Shown piece after piece: positions 24,667 to 34,721 of a stretch of DNA of 64,000 nucleotides (positions are counted from its first letter, which is position 1; each line of letters opens with the position of its first letter). Location: IMG/VR virus record IMGVR_UViG_3300046171_000252, positions 1-64,000 of that record; one strand, written 5' to 3'. Below the pieces are notes generated by a model that was not told the DNA's origin, made no database searches, and was given only the letters and a program-made list of their open reading frames with translations. This DNA comes from a virus. A program made the position numbers and the translations under genes.

Positions 24667-25719
24667 GTGGCAAATAGGATAGTTAAAAAGTTTGCGATGA
24701 AGGATATGAGAGAATTGGTCGGTGACCTTTCTCAGACAAATCATTATATGGTAAGTTTTTCTACATTGAATTCCACTCTGATGAGTTATATTCAAAAAAG
24801 AATTGGTTTTCAAGAAGATGTAAGAAATTTTTTATCTAGAAAAACTGGTCTTCTTTGTTCTGAGGCATCATTGCCAACGAGTTCATTTGCAACTGGTGAA
24901 GTACGAGATAATTTCATGGGTATTCCTCAGGAGTTTGCTCATACTCGTTTATATACTGATATTGACTTTACATTCTATGTTGATACGAATTATGTCAACC
25001 TAAAAATATTTGAATCATGGATGGATTATATTAGCGGTGGATCAGAAGCAGAAATATCAGAATTAAATGAGGACTATTATAGAAGGATGAGATATCCTGA
25101 TACTTATAAAGTTCAGACGATGTTCATCTCAAAGTTTGAAAGAGATTTCAACTCTCAAATAGATTATCAATTTATTAATGCATTTCCAAAATTAGTCACC
25201 GCAATTCCTGTATCGTATGGTGCGGCAGATTTACTAAAAGTTTCCGTCCAATTTACATATGACCGATACATTGTGAACCCCAGAGGATCTATCAAAAAAT
25301 CAAACACAAGTGGATTTAATGATATTACTCGTGTGGCAAATAATTCAAAGGCAAATGATTTACAAGCATTTATAGAGGATAACACAATATTACCAAATAA
25401 GTTGGCACCTGATCAAGGGTATAGTTCTGAACAATTAGCTATAATAGGAAATGGAGGATTTATAGAAACTGTTATTGATGAATCAACAGCAAACCCAGCA
25501 AAGAAAATATTAGAAAGACAACCTACATCCGGCGTACAGATGACAGAACGACCACCATATGAACAACCTTTTGATCGACCCGGAGATCAATCTGCTGCAG
25601 CAGCAGCTGCAAAGCAGGAAGCAGCAAAATTAAAAAACTACCAGCAAAGACAGAGAGAGGAAGCAGCACTTAAAGCAGATATTGAAGCGAGACGAAAAAT
25701 GTTTGGGACTCCATTTTAA
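24667..25719 (+). CDS. 54: baseplate tail-tube initiator gp54
   Basis: 350 residues from a GTG start (T4 gp54 is 320). The N-terminal two thirds have the tail-tube-like fold (HYMVSFSTLNSTLMSYIQ, ARLYTDIDFTFYVDTN-type strands, DLLKVSVQFTYDRYIVNPRG). The C-terminus is a long Ala/Gln/Glu helix (AAAAAAKQEAAKLKNYQQRQREEAALK), longer than in T4. It should sit on gp48 and begin tube assembly. gp48 and gp54 are encoded divergently here. Confidence 0.75.
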   Translation: MANRIVKKFAMKDMRELVGDLSQTNHYMVSFSTLNSTLMSYIQKRIGFQEDVRNFLSRKTGLLCSEASLPTSSFATGEVRDNFMGIPQEFAHTRLYTDIDFTFYVDTNYVNLKIFESWMDYISGGSEAEISELNEDYYRRMRYPDTYKVQTMFISKFERDFNSQIDYQFINAFPKLVTAIPVSYGAADLLKVSVQFTYDRYIVNPRGSIKKSNTSGFNDITRVANNSKANDLQAFIEDNTILPNKLAPDQGYSSEQLAIIGNGGFIETVIDESTANPAKKILERQPTSGVQMTERPPYEQPFDRPGDQSAAAAAAKQEAAKLKNYQQRQREEAALKADIEARRKMFGTPF

Positions 25720-25733
25720 ATTAAAAATAACTC

Positions 25734-25741
25734 TATAAATA
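25734..25741 (+). promoter_or_regulatory. T4-type late promoter (TATAAATA)
   Basis: An exact TATAAATA octamer lies 28 bases before the gp26 ATG, at the head of the long plus-strand baseplate operon. Confidence 0.8.
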
Positions 25742-25769
25742 AAATTACTGAAGTGTTATTACAATTACT

Positions 25770-26492
25770 ATGCCTTTACCCAAGATTAATACACCGACTT
25801 ATGAGTTGGTGTTGCCTTCTACCGGAAAGAAGATTAAATATAGACCCTTCCTTGTAAGAGAAGAAAAAATTCTTATTATGGCAATGGAATCTGAGGACAT
25901 GAATCAGATTACCAGCGCAATCATTCAAATCATTAGTGATTGTATCCTAAACAAGGATATCAAAGTAGAATCTTTGGCAACTTTTGATATGGAATATTTG
26001 TTTTTGAATATTCGTGCAAAGTCTGTTGGTGAAACTGTAGAAGTCAATGTGACTTGTCCTGATGATGGTGAAACTCAGGTTGAGATGTCTATCAATATTG
26101 ATGATATCAAAGTTAAAAAGACTAGAGGACATAAGAACATCGTTAAACTTGATGATGAACTTTCAATGAAACTTAAGTATCCATCACTGGATCAGTTTAT
26201 TGAAAATAATTTTGATACAGGGCAGACAAATAATGATATCTCCCAATCCCTTTCAATGATTACTTCATGTATTGAAATGGTCTATAATCAAGAAGAAAGT
26301 TGGGAAGCAAAAGACTGCTCTCAGAAAGAACTCAGTGAGTTTGTAGAACAAATGAATACAAAACAGTTTAAGCAAATTGAAAAGTTTTTTACTACAATGC
26401 CTAAACTATCACATGAGATTGCAGTGAAAAATCCAAATACTGGTGTTGAATCTGAAGTAGTTCTTGAGGGATTAGCATCTTTTTTCAGCTAG
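25770..26492 (+). CDS. 26: baseplate hub protein gp26
   Basis: 240 residues. LPKINTPTYELVLPSTGKKIKYRPFLVREEKILIMAMES is the typical opening of the T4 baseplate (gp26-type) family. Conserved acidic strands follow (VTCPDDGETQVEMSINIDDI) and a helical C-terminus. T4 gp26 is a hub-assembly component. It lies directly downstream of a TATAAATA promoter and two bases before the short gp51-like ORF. Confidence 0.85.
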   Translation: MPLPKINTPTYELVLPSTGKKIKYRPFLVREEKILIMAMESEDMNQITSAIIQIISDCILNKDIKVESLATFDMEYLFLNIRAKSVGETVEVNVTCPDDGETQVEMSINIDDIKVKKTRGHKNIVKLDDELSMKLKYPSLDQFIENNFDTGQTNNDISQSLSMITSCIEMVYNQEESWEAKDCSQKELSEFVEQMNTKQFKQIEKFFTTMPKLSHEIAVKNPNTGVESEVVLEGLASFFS

Positions 26493-26494
26493 GT

Positions 26495-26674
26495 ATGTCT
26501 CATACGAATCTTGAGTCATACTTTAAGATAAATTTTGCTTTGATTCAGCATCATAAATACTCTTTAACAGAGATTGAAAATATGATTCCTTGGGAGAAGG
26601 ATATCTATCTAACACTACTTCAACAATACATTGAAGAAGAAAATCTAAAGGCACAACAAAATAGTGGAAACTAA
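26495..26674 (+). CDS. 51: gp51-like baseplate hub assembly catalyst
   Basis: 59 residues, MSHTNLESYFKINFALIQHHKYSLTEIENMIPWEKDIYLTLL. The helical sequence with ENMIPWE resembles the short gp51/tail-assembly chaperone family that precedes the tape-measure gene, in the usual order gp26-gp51-tape measure. It probably acts transiently in hub assembly. It overlaps the GTG start of the tape-measure gene by 11 bases. Confidence 0.7.
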   Translation: MSHTNLESYFKINFALIQHHKYSLTEIENMIPWEKDIYLTLLQQYIEEENLKAQQNSGN

Positions 26675-28328
26675 TCTAGAGCAGCAATCACCAAAACTAA
26701 ATGTTACGAATGTCTCCTCGGCAGTGTTCGGAAAAGAGGAAGGTGCTGCTTTAGGTGGGGAAAGTAGTATTGGAAAACTTGCAAGAATTTTAAGAACTAC
26801 TCGTCTTAAAGTAAATGAAGTTGAAAAAAGTATTACTGGAATATCTGCAAAATTTCTTGAAATAGAAAAAAGAATTACATTAAACACCGAGAATATAACC
26901 GGTAATATAGAAAAGACTGCATCAAATACTGAAAAAATAACAAGTAATATAGAAAAGACCGAAAAAAACGCCGAAGAAATAAAAGGCAATATAAAAAAAA
27001 GCAAAATAAACGCCAAAAAAATAACAAGTATTAAAAACACACTTCAAAATCAAAAAAGTAAAATAGGAGAAAAATTACCCGGAAGCACCGAAGAAAAAGA
27101 AAAGGCAAAGTTAAATACAACACTGACAGAAACCAATAGAATTCTTGTAGAGATTCAGAAGCAACTTGCTTATGACTTTGCCATGAGAGTGGCAGAGGAT
27201 AAACAAGAGGTAGCAGAGGATAAGGAAGCAACATCCAAGAAAAGATTTAAGAGAGAAGAAAGTGCTCTAGAAAAATCTGCAAAGGCCATGGTTTCCACAG
27301 TTAAAACCGCAACCAAGAAAATTGTTTCTCCGATTGGAAATATCTTTGAGAAACTACTGGCATTCATAGGAATTCTTGGTAAAGGTATAGCACTTAATGC
27401 TGCTTTTGAGTTTTTTAAAGATGAAGAGAATAGGAAAAAAATAACTAAATTCTTTAATATTTTAAAAGAAAACTGGCAATTACTTGCAAAAATATTGGGA
27501 GTTATTGGAGGAGCAATTTTACTAGGTAAAATAATTGGATTCATTGGTGCAATGACAAAATTTGGTGGTTTTATTTTAGGACTCGCTGCAAATCCACTTT
27601 TTCTTGCCGGTATTGGAATAATTATGGCAGCTGCTATGCAAGGATTGGGCGAACAAGAAAAAGAAGTTGTAAAACAATTGCAGGATCAAGATAAAGTTAA
27701 TCCTTTTTCGGCGGAAAATAGAAAGAAACTCCTGGAAAAATATAAAGATGAGTTAGACGGAATAATGAAACCAATACCAGGAACCGGACTTAACTATACA
27801 ACTAATCCTTTCATTGAAAATGAACTTAGACATAGAATTAGGTTCTTAGAAACTGGTAGATATGATTACGGCGGAGAAACTTTAACATTTGATTTTGGAG
27901 GTATTCCTTTTTTGGAGAATATTAATATAAATGCAGGTAGTAAGTTTAATTTTGAAACAGGAGAAGCGGAATCTCTTTCTGGTGATGGAAAACCCCCTGG
28001 AATTAGTATTCAACAAAGAGCAATGGGTGGTCCTGTAACAGCAAAAACTCCATATCTCGTGGGAGAATCCGGACCAGAAATCTTTACTCCAAATGTTGAT
28101 GGTTCTGTAATTAATAATATGAGAACAGAAAAAATATACCAAATGCTTTCGACCGGAAAAAAAGGTAGAACGAGAATTGTAGAGTTGCCACCACAAACAA
28201 TTGAAGGACCAAAACCAGAGATTAAAATGCCAAGAGGTCCGGCAACCAAGGCACCCAAGATTTCCAGTTCTAATTCTTTAGATGGTTATAGAAGTGTGAG
28301 TTCTGGAATTTACGGTATAATGGTGTAG
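26664..28328 (+). CDS. tail tape-measure protein
   Basis: 554 residues from a GTG start. The N-terminal third is a charged coiled coil (repeated NTEKITSNIEKT-like heptads, residues ~50-140). Two hydrophobic segments typical of tape measures lie at about 275-330 (GVIGGAILLGKIIGFIGAM, LFLAGIGIIMAAAM). The C-terminal GGPVTAKTPYLVGESGPEIF is a hallmark seen at the end of many tape-measure proteins. It should set tail length and may leave the tail during DNA ejection. The position after gp51 matches T4 gp29's role although the sequence is divergent. Confidence 0.75.
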   Translation: METNLEQQSPKLNVTNVSSAVFGKEEGAALGGESSIGKLARILRTTRLKVNEVEKSITGISAKFLEIEKRITLNTENITGNIEKTASNTEKITSNIEKTEKNAEEIKGNIKKSKINAKKITSIKNTLQNQKSKIGEKLPGSTEEKEKAKLNTTLTETNRILVEIQKQLAYDFAMRVAEDKQEVAEDKEATSKKRFKREESALEKSAKAMVSTVKTATKKIVSPIGNIFEKLLAFIGILGKGIALNAAFEFFKDEENRKKITKFFNILKENWQLLAKILGVIGGAILLGKIIGFIGAMTKFGGFILGLAANPLFLAGIGIIMAAAMQGLGEQEKEVVKQLQDQDKVNPFSAENRKKLLEKYKDELDGIMKPIPGTGLNYTTNPFIENELRHRIRFLETGRYDYGGETLTFDFGGIPFLENININAGSKFNFETGEAESLSGDGKPPGISIQQRAMGGPVTAKTPYLVGESGPEIFTPNVDGSVINNMRTEKIYQMLSTGKKGRTRIVELPPQTIEGPKPEIKMPRGPATKAPKISSSNSLDGYRSVSSGIYGIMV

Positions 28329-28332
28329 TATC

Positions 28333-30036
28333 ATGCCTTTACCTCTATTAGGATTAGCAACAGGAATAGGAAAAAAACTACTCGGCGGCGCAAAAAAAAC
28401 GGGCACTGCAGTAAAATCTGGTGCTAAAAAAACTATTTCTGGTGGCAAATTTTTAGCAAAAAAATCAGTAGATAAAGGTGCCGATCTTGCTCAAAGTGGT
28501 GTTGAGGTTGCAAAAAAGGGAACTACAAATGTTATAAAAGGAGCAAAATTTTTCAAAAAGAAAGTTGGCAGTGTAGGTGGTAGTATATCCAAAAGACTCA
28601 AAGAAAATGCAACTAGTATTAAAAATTTACTGAATAAGGAAAATAAAAAACAAGATAAGTTGAGAGCAAAAGGAACAGAAAGAAAAAAGAAGAAAGAAAG
28701 TATTGAAAAGAAACGAGAAAAAGAAAAAGAAGTAGAGTCAAAAAAATCAACCTCTGGACCAAAGAGAAATATTTTATCGGGTTTGGCAAAATCTCCGTTG
28801 AGTATTCTTGATAAATTATTTGGTTTTGGTGGAATTCTTCTTGGTGGAATTCTTGTCAATTCGGCAAAGGGTCTCATAGACAAAGCAAAACAATTTGTAG
28901 CAGACAATAAAGAACTTTTTGACACCATTGGAAACTTTCTGAGTGGTGTAAAAGATGCTGTCGTTGGATTATTGGATTCTTTTACTGGTCCAGAATCAAA
29001 AGAGGGTGCTTATGATTACTTGGCAAAATTTGATGATTCTGGAAAAGTAACTGGAGGAATACTCTTTGAAGTAGAAAAGGCATTTGATAATGTTGCTAAT
29101 GTTATTAATGCTGTAAACAAACTTACAGGTGGCAAAGGCGATATTGCAAACTTCCTATATTCTGATCAAGGGCAAGTTTTGGCAGAAAGAGGTGGTAAAG
29201 AAGGTATTCTTGATAAAAATACTGACAAATTTTATGAAAAACCATTCACTAAACAAGAAAGACAGAGATATGATAGGGGTGATACACAATTAGGTGGAAC
29301 ACCCACACCATCAGTATCTTCTAGCCAACAACCTTCCACATCTCACTCTGGACAATATGGTCCATTATTTGAGGTCATTTCTCGTGGAGAGGGAGGAGTA
29401 AACTCTGTCAATAAAGGAAATGCTGGTGATACTCCTGGTGGTGCAAAATCTATCTTTGGTAAAAATCTCACAGATATGACTGTAGATGAAATTTATGCTG
29501 CCCAAAGATCCGGAAGAGTTTTTGCTGTAGGCAAATTTCAGATTATTGATATAACGATGCCAGGATTCATTAAGTATTTAAAATCTAGAGGAATTGATAC
29601 TTCAACTGCAAAATTTACAGAAAAAATACAAGATTATTTTAAACCATATGTAGTAAATTATAAGAGACCTATAGTTGGTAAATATTTAAGAGGAGAAAGT
29701 AATAATAGGGCAGAAGCAGCACAAGCACTTGCTAGAGAATTTGCTTCTATTGGGGCATCTTATCCAGAGACAATACAAGGTTTTCAACCTGCAGATAGAG
29801 GAGATACTTTATATGGTGGTAGAGGAAACAACAGAGCTTCCATATCACCAGCAAAAATAGAGGCAGCACTTGATACAGCAAAAATAAAACCCAAACCAAA
29901 AATAAAACCAGTGCCAGATAAAAAGGATCAAGCAAGAGCAATCAATCAACCAGATCCTGCTGATGAAGAAGTAGCAACCATCTTCATTCAACGTGTAAAT
30001 ACTATACAGTATGTTCCATTTCCAGTAACAGCATAA
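28333..30036 (+). CDS. tail-associated protein with lysozyme-like domain
   Basis: 567 residues. The first ~150 are Lys/Gly-rich and highly basic, then comes a hydrophobic stretch (FGFGGILLGGILVNSAKGL, about 165-185). Residues ~340-480 form a lysozyme/lytic-transglycosylase-like domain: a catalytic-Glu candidate in FEVISRGEGG, GKFQIIDITMPGFIKYL matching the G-(R/K)-(Y/F)-Q-I-I...T motif, and an all-helical remainder. It probably cuts host peptidoglycan during infection. In T4 this activity is part of gp5; here the gp5-like protein lacks it. The N-terminus may substitute for or extend the tape measure. Confidence 0.7.
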   Translation: MPLPLLGLATGIGKKLLGGAKKTGTAVKSGAKKTISGGKFLAKKSVDKGADLAQSGVEVAKKGTTNVIKGAKFFKKKVGSVGGSISKRLKENATSIKNLLNKENKKQDKLRAKGTERKKKKESIEKKREKEKEVESKKSTSGPKRNILSGLAKSPLSILDKLFGFGGILLGGILVNSAKGLIDKAKQFVADNKELFDTIGNFLSGVKDAVVGLLDSFTGPESKEGAYDYLAKFDDSGKVTGGILFEVEKAFDNVANVINAVNKLTGGKGDIANFLYSDQGQVLAERGGKEGILDKNTDKFYEKPFTKQERQRYDRGDTQLGGTPTPSVSSSQQPSTSHSGQYGPLFEVISRGEGGVNSVNKGNAGDTPGGAKSIFGKNLTDMTVDEIYAAQRSGRVFAVGKFQIIDITMPGFIKYLKSRGIDTSTAKFTEKIQDYFKPYVVNYKRPIVGKYLRGESNNRAEAAQALAREFASIGASYPETIQGFQPADRGDTLYGGRGNNRASISPAKIEAALDTAKIKPKPKIKPVPDKKDQARAINQPDPADEEVATIFIQRVNTIQYVPFPVTA

Positions 30037-30042
30037 TTTAAT

Positions 30043-31329
30043 ATGTCAAAGGCATCTGCAGCATCAAAATATGAAATCATGGTCATCTCCAAGAAAGGAA
30101 CAGAAGTTCGTTTGGAGGGAAAAACAGTTGCCTTTGATTATTATGAAAGTATATTATCACCTAATGTAACTGCAACAATGGCAGTTGTGGATACTGGCGG
30201 TTCGGTAGCATATACAAAAGATTATGATAAGCAGGAAAGATTAGGTTCAATTTATAATGCACTTCCTATTACTGGTAGAGAAGAATTAAAATTTAAAATT
30301 CGTTCTGCATCAGGTTTACTAGATTTTTCTAGAAAACCATTATTTGTGAATGCTGCAGTAAATCCGGATCAAAATTCTCAGAGAGAATCAATTGTATTGA
30401 GTCTTTTTTCTGAGGGAGCAAAACTTAATTCAGAATCTACTGTAATCAGGAAATATCAAGGTAATATTGGCGACTCTGTTAAAACTCTTATTAATCAATT
30501 TTTGACAGGTAAGAGTGATAGAGTCAAAATTAATGAGATACAGAATACTGCAAATGCATATAATTTTGTTGGAAATAGTGAATCTGTTTTTGAAATATGT
30601 TGCAATCTCGGATCAAAATCTACTGCCGCAAAAGATAGTGCCGGGTTTCTTTTCTTTGAAACACAGGATGGATTTAATTTCAAATCAATTGATAGTTTAG
30701 TTTCTCAGAAACCTGTGCAAGTATATTTTAGATCAGAAGTGTTGCGAGAAAATATTAATAGTCCTGAAAACGATTTTAAAATTTTATCATGCATTATTAG
30801 AAAAAATCAAAATGTTCTGAATGCTTTAAATGCAGGAGTTTTCTTTTCTAGAAACATTTATTTTAATCCAAAAACTTTTGAAGAAACTGAAATTGAATAT
30901 CGATTTACTGATGGCAAATTAGTAAAATCATTAGGTAAATCCGCAGAAGCACCTGATGTAAATGCATATACTAAAACAAATTATAATATTCTAGATATCG
31001 GCACACTTGAACCAACTGTTAAAGGTGGTGATAATAATGATCCCAACGATTATCAGGCACAGGCAGCAATGAGATATAATATATTATTCAGTCAATTAGT
31101 TGATATTCAAGTTCCCTGCAACCCGAATCTAAGGGCAGGAGATACAATTAGATGTGAATTTGAAATGATTACACAATCTAAAATAGAACAAGGATCTATG
31201 GACCCTGTTCAGAGTGGTAAATACTTAATAGTTGATTTATGCCATCATTATGAACCAACAAGGTCTATTACTTCATTAACACTGGCTCGTGATAGTTACG
31301 GTCTATATACGGAGAAAAATAAATCATGA
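30043..31329 (+). CDS. 27: baseplate hub gp27-like protein
   Basis: 428 residues (T4 gp27 is 391). YEIMVISKKGTEVRLEGKTVAFDYYESILSPNVTATMAVVDTGG is the first hub barrel; later segments include IGDSVKTLINQFL, VFEICCNLGSKS and LVDIQVPCNPNLRAGDTIRCEF. This is the pattern of trimeric hub proteins that carry the central spike. Its stop overlaps the gp5-like gene by 4 bases, as expected for the gp27-gp5 partners. Confidence 0.8.
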   Translation: MSKASAASKYEIMVISKKGTEVRLEGKTVAFDYYESILSPNVTATMAVVDTGGSVAYTKDYDKQERLGSIYNALPITGREELKFKIRSASGLLDFSRKPLFVNAAVNPDQNSQRESIVLSLFSEGAKLNSESTVIRKYQGNIGDSVKTLINQFLTGKSDRVKINEIQNTANAYNFVGNSESVFEICCNLGSKSTAAKDSAGFLFFETQDGFNFKSIDSLVSQKPVQVYFRSEVLRENINSPENDFKILSCIIRKNQNVLNALNAGVFFSRNIYFNPKTFEETEIEYRFTDGKLVKSLGKSAEAPDVNAYTKTNYNILDIGTLEPTVKGGDNNDPNDYQAQAAMRYNILFSQLVDIQVPCNPNLRAGDTIRCEFEMITQSKIEQGSMDPVQSGKYLIVDLCHHYEPTRSITSLTLARDSYGLYTEKNKS

Positions 31330-32207
31330 AAAGCGCAACATTACCAGACGGTTTTTTCCTAGGACAAGTCCCACCTAATTGGACTGAATATGTGCGAACT
31401 CTATCATGGGAAGACGCACATAACAATAGAGTGAAGGTTAGAATACCAGGAAAACATTCCAAAGGACCTGAAATTCTTGATAAGGATTTGCCATGGGCTA
31501 TTGTATCTCAATCAACTTCTACTGGAAATCGTAATGGAGCATCAACCGGACTATCAGGTGGTGAATGGGTTATAGGATTTTATCTTGATGAAGATGAGCA
31601 ACTTCCAGTCATCATGCAGGTATTAGGAAGAAATGAAGTATCGGGGGCAAAGATAAAAGCATCAGAAAATGGCACGACACAATTCAGAGATGTTTCAAGA
31701 TTTGCTAGTTTTACTGCACCATCAACAATGTTGAAAGGTGGACCACCACCAGATGCATCTGCTGAACCATCTAAAGAAGAAATTAAGAAAGGAACACAGA
31801 GTCCACCACCACCAGCAGAAACAGGAGAAGAATTGCCAGGATTTGTGCCAGAAGCAGAAGCAGCAGCAGAAGCAGCAGAAGCACAGGCAGCAGCAGAAGC
31901 AAGAGCAATAGAAAACATTCCAGAACCAACTGGAGATGTGATTGATTTGAGTGATGCAACTGTAGACACCAGAACACAGGCACAGATACAAGCAGATATA
32001 GATGCAAGAATACAACAGCAGACAATTGAACGAGCATTTAGTAGAATGAATGCTGATGGTATTCAAGGTCAAGCTGGAGGAGTTGCTGTAAACAGAACTC
32101 CTACTCCAGATGAACTTCAACAATTTGAATCTAAAGGGTATAGATTTGTTCCCGGTTCTAATGGTCGTGGAACAATTGTTAAAGATGTGGGGCAAAACTA
32201 TGGGTGA
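31326..32207 (+). CDS. 5: baseplate spike/hub gp5-like protein, OB domain only
   Basis: 293 residues. The N-terminal OB-fold is clear (DGFFLGQVPPNWTEYVRTL, NNRVKVRIPGKHS, GEWVIGFYLDEDEQLPVIMQVLGR). The middle is Pro/Glu/Ala-rich low complexity (EAEAAAEAAEAQAAAEA), followed by a short C-terminal part ending KDVGQNYG. The lysozyme domain of T4 gp5 and its long beta-helix are absent. The activity may be on the 28333 protein and a needle-like beta-structure on the 34722 protein. It overlaps gp27 by ATGA. Confidence 0.8.
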   Translation: MKSATLPDGFFLGQVPPNWTEYVRTLSWEDAHNNRVKVRIPGKHSKGPEILDKDLPWAIVSQSTSTGNRNGASTGLSGGEWVIGFYLDEDEQLPVIMQVLGRNEVSGAKIKASENGTTQFRDVSRFASFTAPSTMLKGGPPPDASAEPSKEEIKKGTQSPPPPAETGEELPGFVPEAEAAAEAAEAQAAAEARAIENIPEPTGDVIDLSDATVDTRTQAQIQADIDARIQQQTIERAFSRMNADGIQGQAGGVAVNRTPTPDELQQFESKGYRFVPGSNGRGTIVKDVGQNYG

Positions 32208-32238
32208 TAAATACGAGCATAAGGAGGTAAAATCATAG

Positions 32239-34709
32239 ATGTCCCAATCACCAGATGAACAGGCAGTTATACCAAAAGAAAAAGTAAAAGTATCCAATCC
32301 CAAAGATCTCGCCCCAGAGGTACTTAGGAGTGCAAATGCAATTAATGATCAAGTAGATGTTGTCAATAAATTAATAAAAGATAATGAAGGAACTGCATAT
32401 CCTCAATGGAGTGATGAACTAAAAGCAGAATATAATAATGAACTCAACAAATTAGCAGAACTAGACGAAGAATTTAAAGAACTTGCATCCGATAATGATT
32501 TTGCTAAGTGTTTGGCAAGGGAAACTATAGGTAAATCATGGAGTCTTCCAGGAGCTCCTGACTGCACAACATTCAGAAAGACTGCGGCATATCAAAAAGC
32601 ACTTAGTCTTTTAAACTCCCCAGTAGATTTACCAGATCCATGTGGGAAAAGTGATCTATCCAAAATTAACACTGCATTATTAAAATTTTTCAATGATCTT
32701 AAAGCAATAAGAAAATTTGGAGACACCTATATTAATAGTTCATTTAATGAAATATACAGGGTTACGAATTTAGTTAGAAATACGGCATCAACAATTGGTG
32801 CTGTATTAAAAGGTATAATGCAGAATCTTCGTAATTGGTTATTGGATAAGATTAGACGAGGTATTCAAGATTTACTTGATCGGTTATTTCCGACTCTTGT
32901 CAAACAATTTAAGAATACAATAATCGGAGAAATCATTGAAAAGGTTTTATGTAAGTTTAAAGATATAATAAAAAATCTTCGCAATCTCGTTGGAGATTTC
33001 TTATTTGAACTTATTGGTAAAGTTGTAAATGCTCCTCTTTGTGCGGTTCAACAATTTACAAATGGATTAATTAACAACGTTGTTGCCAAAGTAGATGAAG
33101 CACTGGGACCAATACTAGATGGCATCAGTAATCTTCTAGGTGGTGTTGGCAAAATTGCAGGATCAGCATTTGAGGCACTTGATTTTATTCTTGGATTTGA
33201 AGCATATCTTTGCCAAAAACCAAATTGCCCTGAAATTAAGTCAACAGTATTGGGACCATGGGCAAACTCCCCCAACAAACCTTTTGGAGATGGGTTTGAT
33301 AATTTTATTAACAATGCCGAAGAAGATTTCTCAGAGGAGGGAATACAAAAATATGTAAATGGATTATCAATTTTTGGTGGCACACTAGGAGACTTGGCAG
33401 ATGCTCCTGCAACAGCATTCCCATGTGATACAAATCCATTCCAATGTGGTCCGCCTAGTGTTGAAATTTTTGGTGGCGGTGGTATTGGTGCCGTTGGAAA
33501 GGCAGTTATTAATGATCTAGGACAAATTTATGGTAGTCAACATAGAAAATGGAGGTTCTGGATATTCAAAACCTCCATTTGTAAGTATTATTGATCCATG
33601 TGATAATGGTAGAGGTGCATCTGGATATGCAGTAATTGATTATGAAACTGGACAAGTTATTGATATTCCAATAATTACTCATGGAAATGGATATCCAAAC
33701 GCACCAACTGGTCGTGATGAATTTGGCAATTCGGTAGATTCAACATCGCCTGGTGTTGGAACTCCTGGTGGTATAACTCCTGGAACTCCTGGTGGTGGAA
33801 CTCCCGGAACTCCCGGAACTCCTGGTGGTGGAACTCCTGGGACTCCTGGTGATGGAATTCCTGGGACTCCTGGGACTCCTGGTGGTGGAACTCCTGGTGG
33901 TATAACTCCTGGTGGTGGAACTCCCGGAACTCCTGGTGATTATAGACTCCTGAGTAGAGGAGTTAATGATTATATTGTTTGTTTAGAAGGATTTGATATT
34001 ATTTCAACAGGACTTGGATATTCTCAATTAGATAAAATGATAATTCACACCAGATCTCCCAATCTAGAGGCATCTGTGAGAATGACAGAGGCAGGTCAAA
34101 TTATAAGTATAACCCTAGCAGAAAGAATTTGTGGTCTCACTGATATTCCAACTATCCTAATAGAGAGTTTGACAGGAGAAGGTGCTAAAATTAAACCAAA
34201 ATTCTCCTTCATCAAAATTACTGACGATATTGAAGAAGAACTGCCACCACAAACAATTCTTCCCATTGATAGAACAACTACTAGCGATGAAAGTATTGCC
34301 GTTCTTGCACAAAGAAATGTTGTTCGTGTAATTGATTGTGTTGGTAATACACCTCCTGTCATTGGATATGTTAATGGTAGACCATATTCTGGTCCGTTCC
34401 ATGTTCATCCATCTACTGGCGTGAAGATGGTTGGTGCCTTCCACATTTCGGGATATCATGATACAATTTATGATACTGCTCAAGAGAGCTTAAATAGAAC
34501 GAAAATCATCTACTCAATATCCCAGCACATCTACTCCTACTTCCACACCATCAACCCCCGCATCATCAACTCCTGCACCATCTCCTGCTCCGAGACCCGC
34601 CCCAAGTCCTTCTCCTTCTCCCTCTCCAAGTCCTTCTCCTTCTCCCTCTCCAAGTCCTTCACCTTCACCACCACCCTCCGGAGGAGGTGGATATGGTGGT
34701 GGATATTAA
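32239..34709 (+). CDS. large virion structural protein split by two apparent +1 frameshifts
   Basis: Three frames read as one protein of about 820 residues. Part 1 (to ~33528) is helical and structural. Part 2 starts in the new frame with VVNIENGGSGYSKPPFVSI and includes a G-T-P-rich segment and a folded domain. Part 3 ends PSPSPSPPPPSGGGGYGGGY at 34709. Removing one T from TTT at 33527-33529 and one A from AAAA at 34502-34505 restores a continuous frame (DLGQIMVVNIENGG; ESLNRTKSSTQYP). Both breaks are homopolymer insertions, so sequence error is likely. It lies in the baseplate operon. Confidence 0.7.
33757..33941 (+). repeat. collagen-like G-T-P minisatellite
   Basis: A tandem array of GGAACTCC(T/C)GG-type units encodes PGTPGTPGGGTPGTPGDG-like sequence inside the 32239 protein. 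G-T-P triplets place proline at the Y position of collagen G-X-Y. Length variation by replication slippage is expected. Confidence 0.85.
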
Positions 34710-34721
34710 ATATAAAACATT

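Noticed and set aside
26645-27544. Minus-strand ORFs of 131 and 124 codons with hydrophobic runs
   Set aside because: Antisense to the Lys/Glu-rich coiled coil of the tape measure; Phe/Leu-rich shadows are expected there.
31722-32303. 193-codon minus-strand ORF rich in Cys, Phe and Trp
   Set aside because: It lies antisense to the low-complexity Ala/Glu/Pro region of the gp5-like gene; composition is explained by the repeat and the sense gene has clear motifs.
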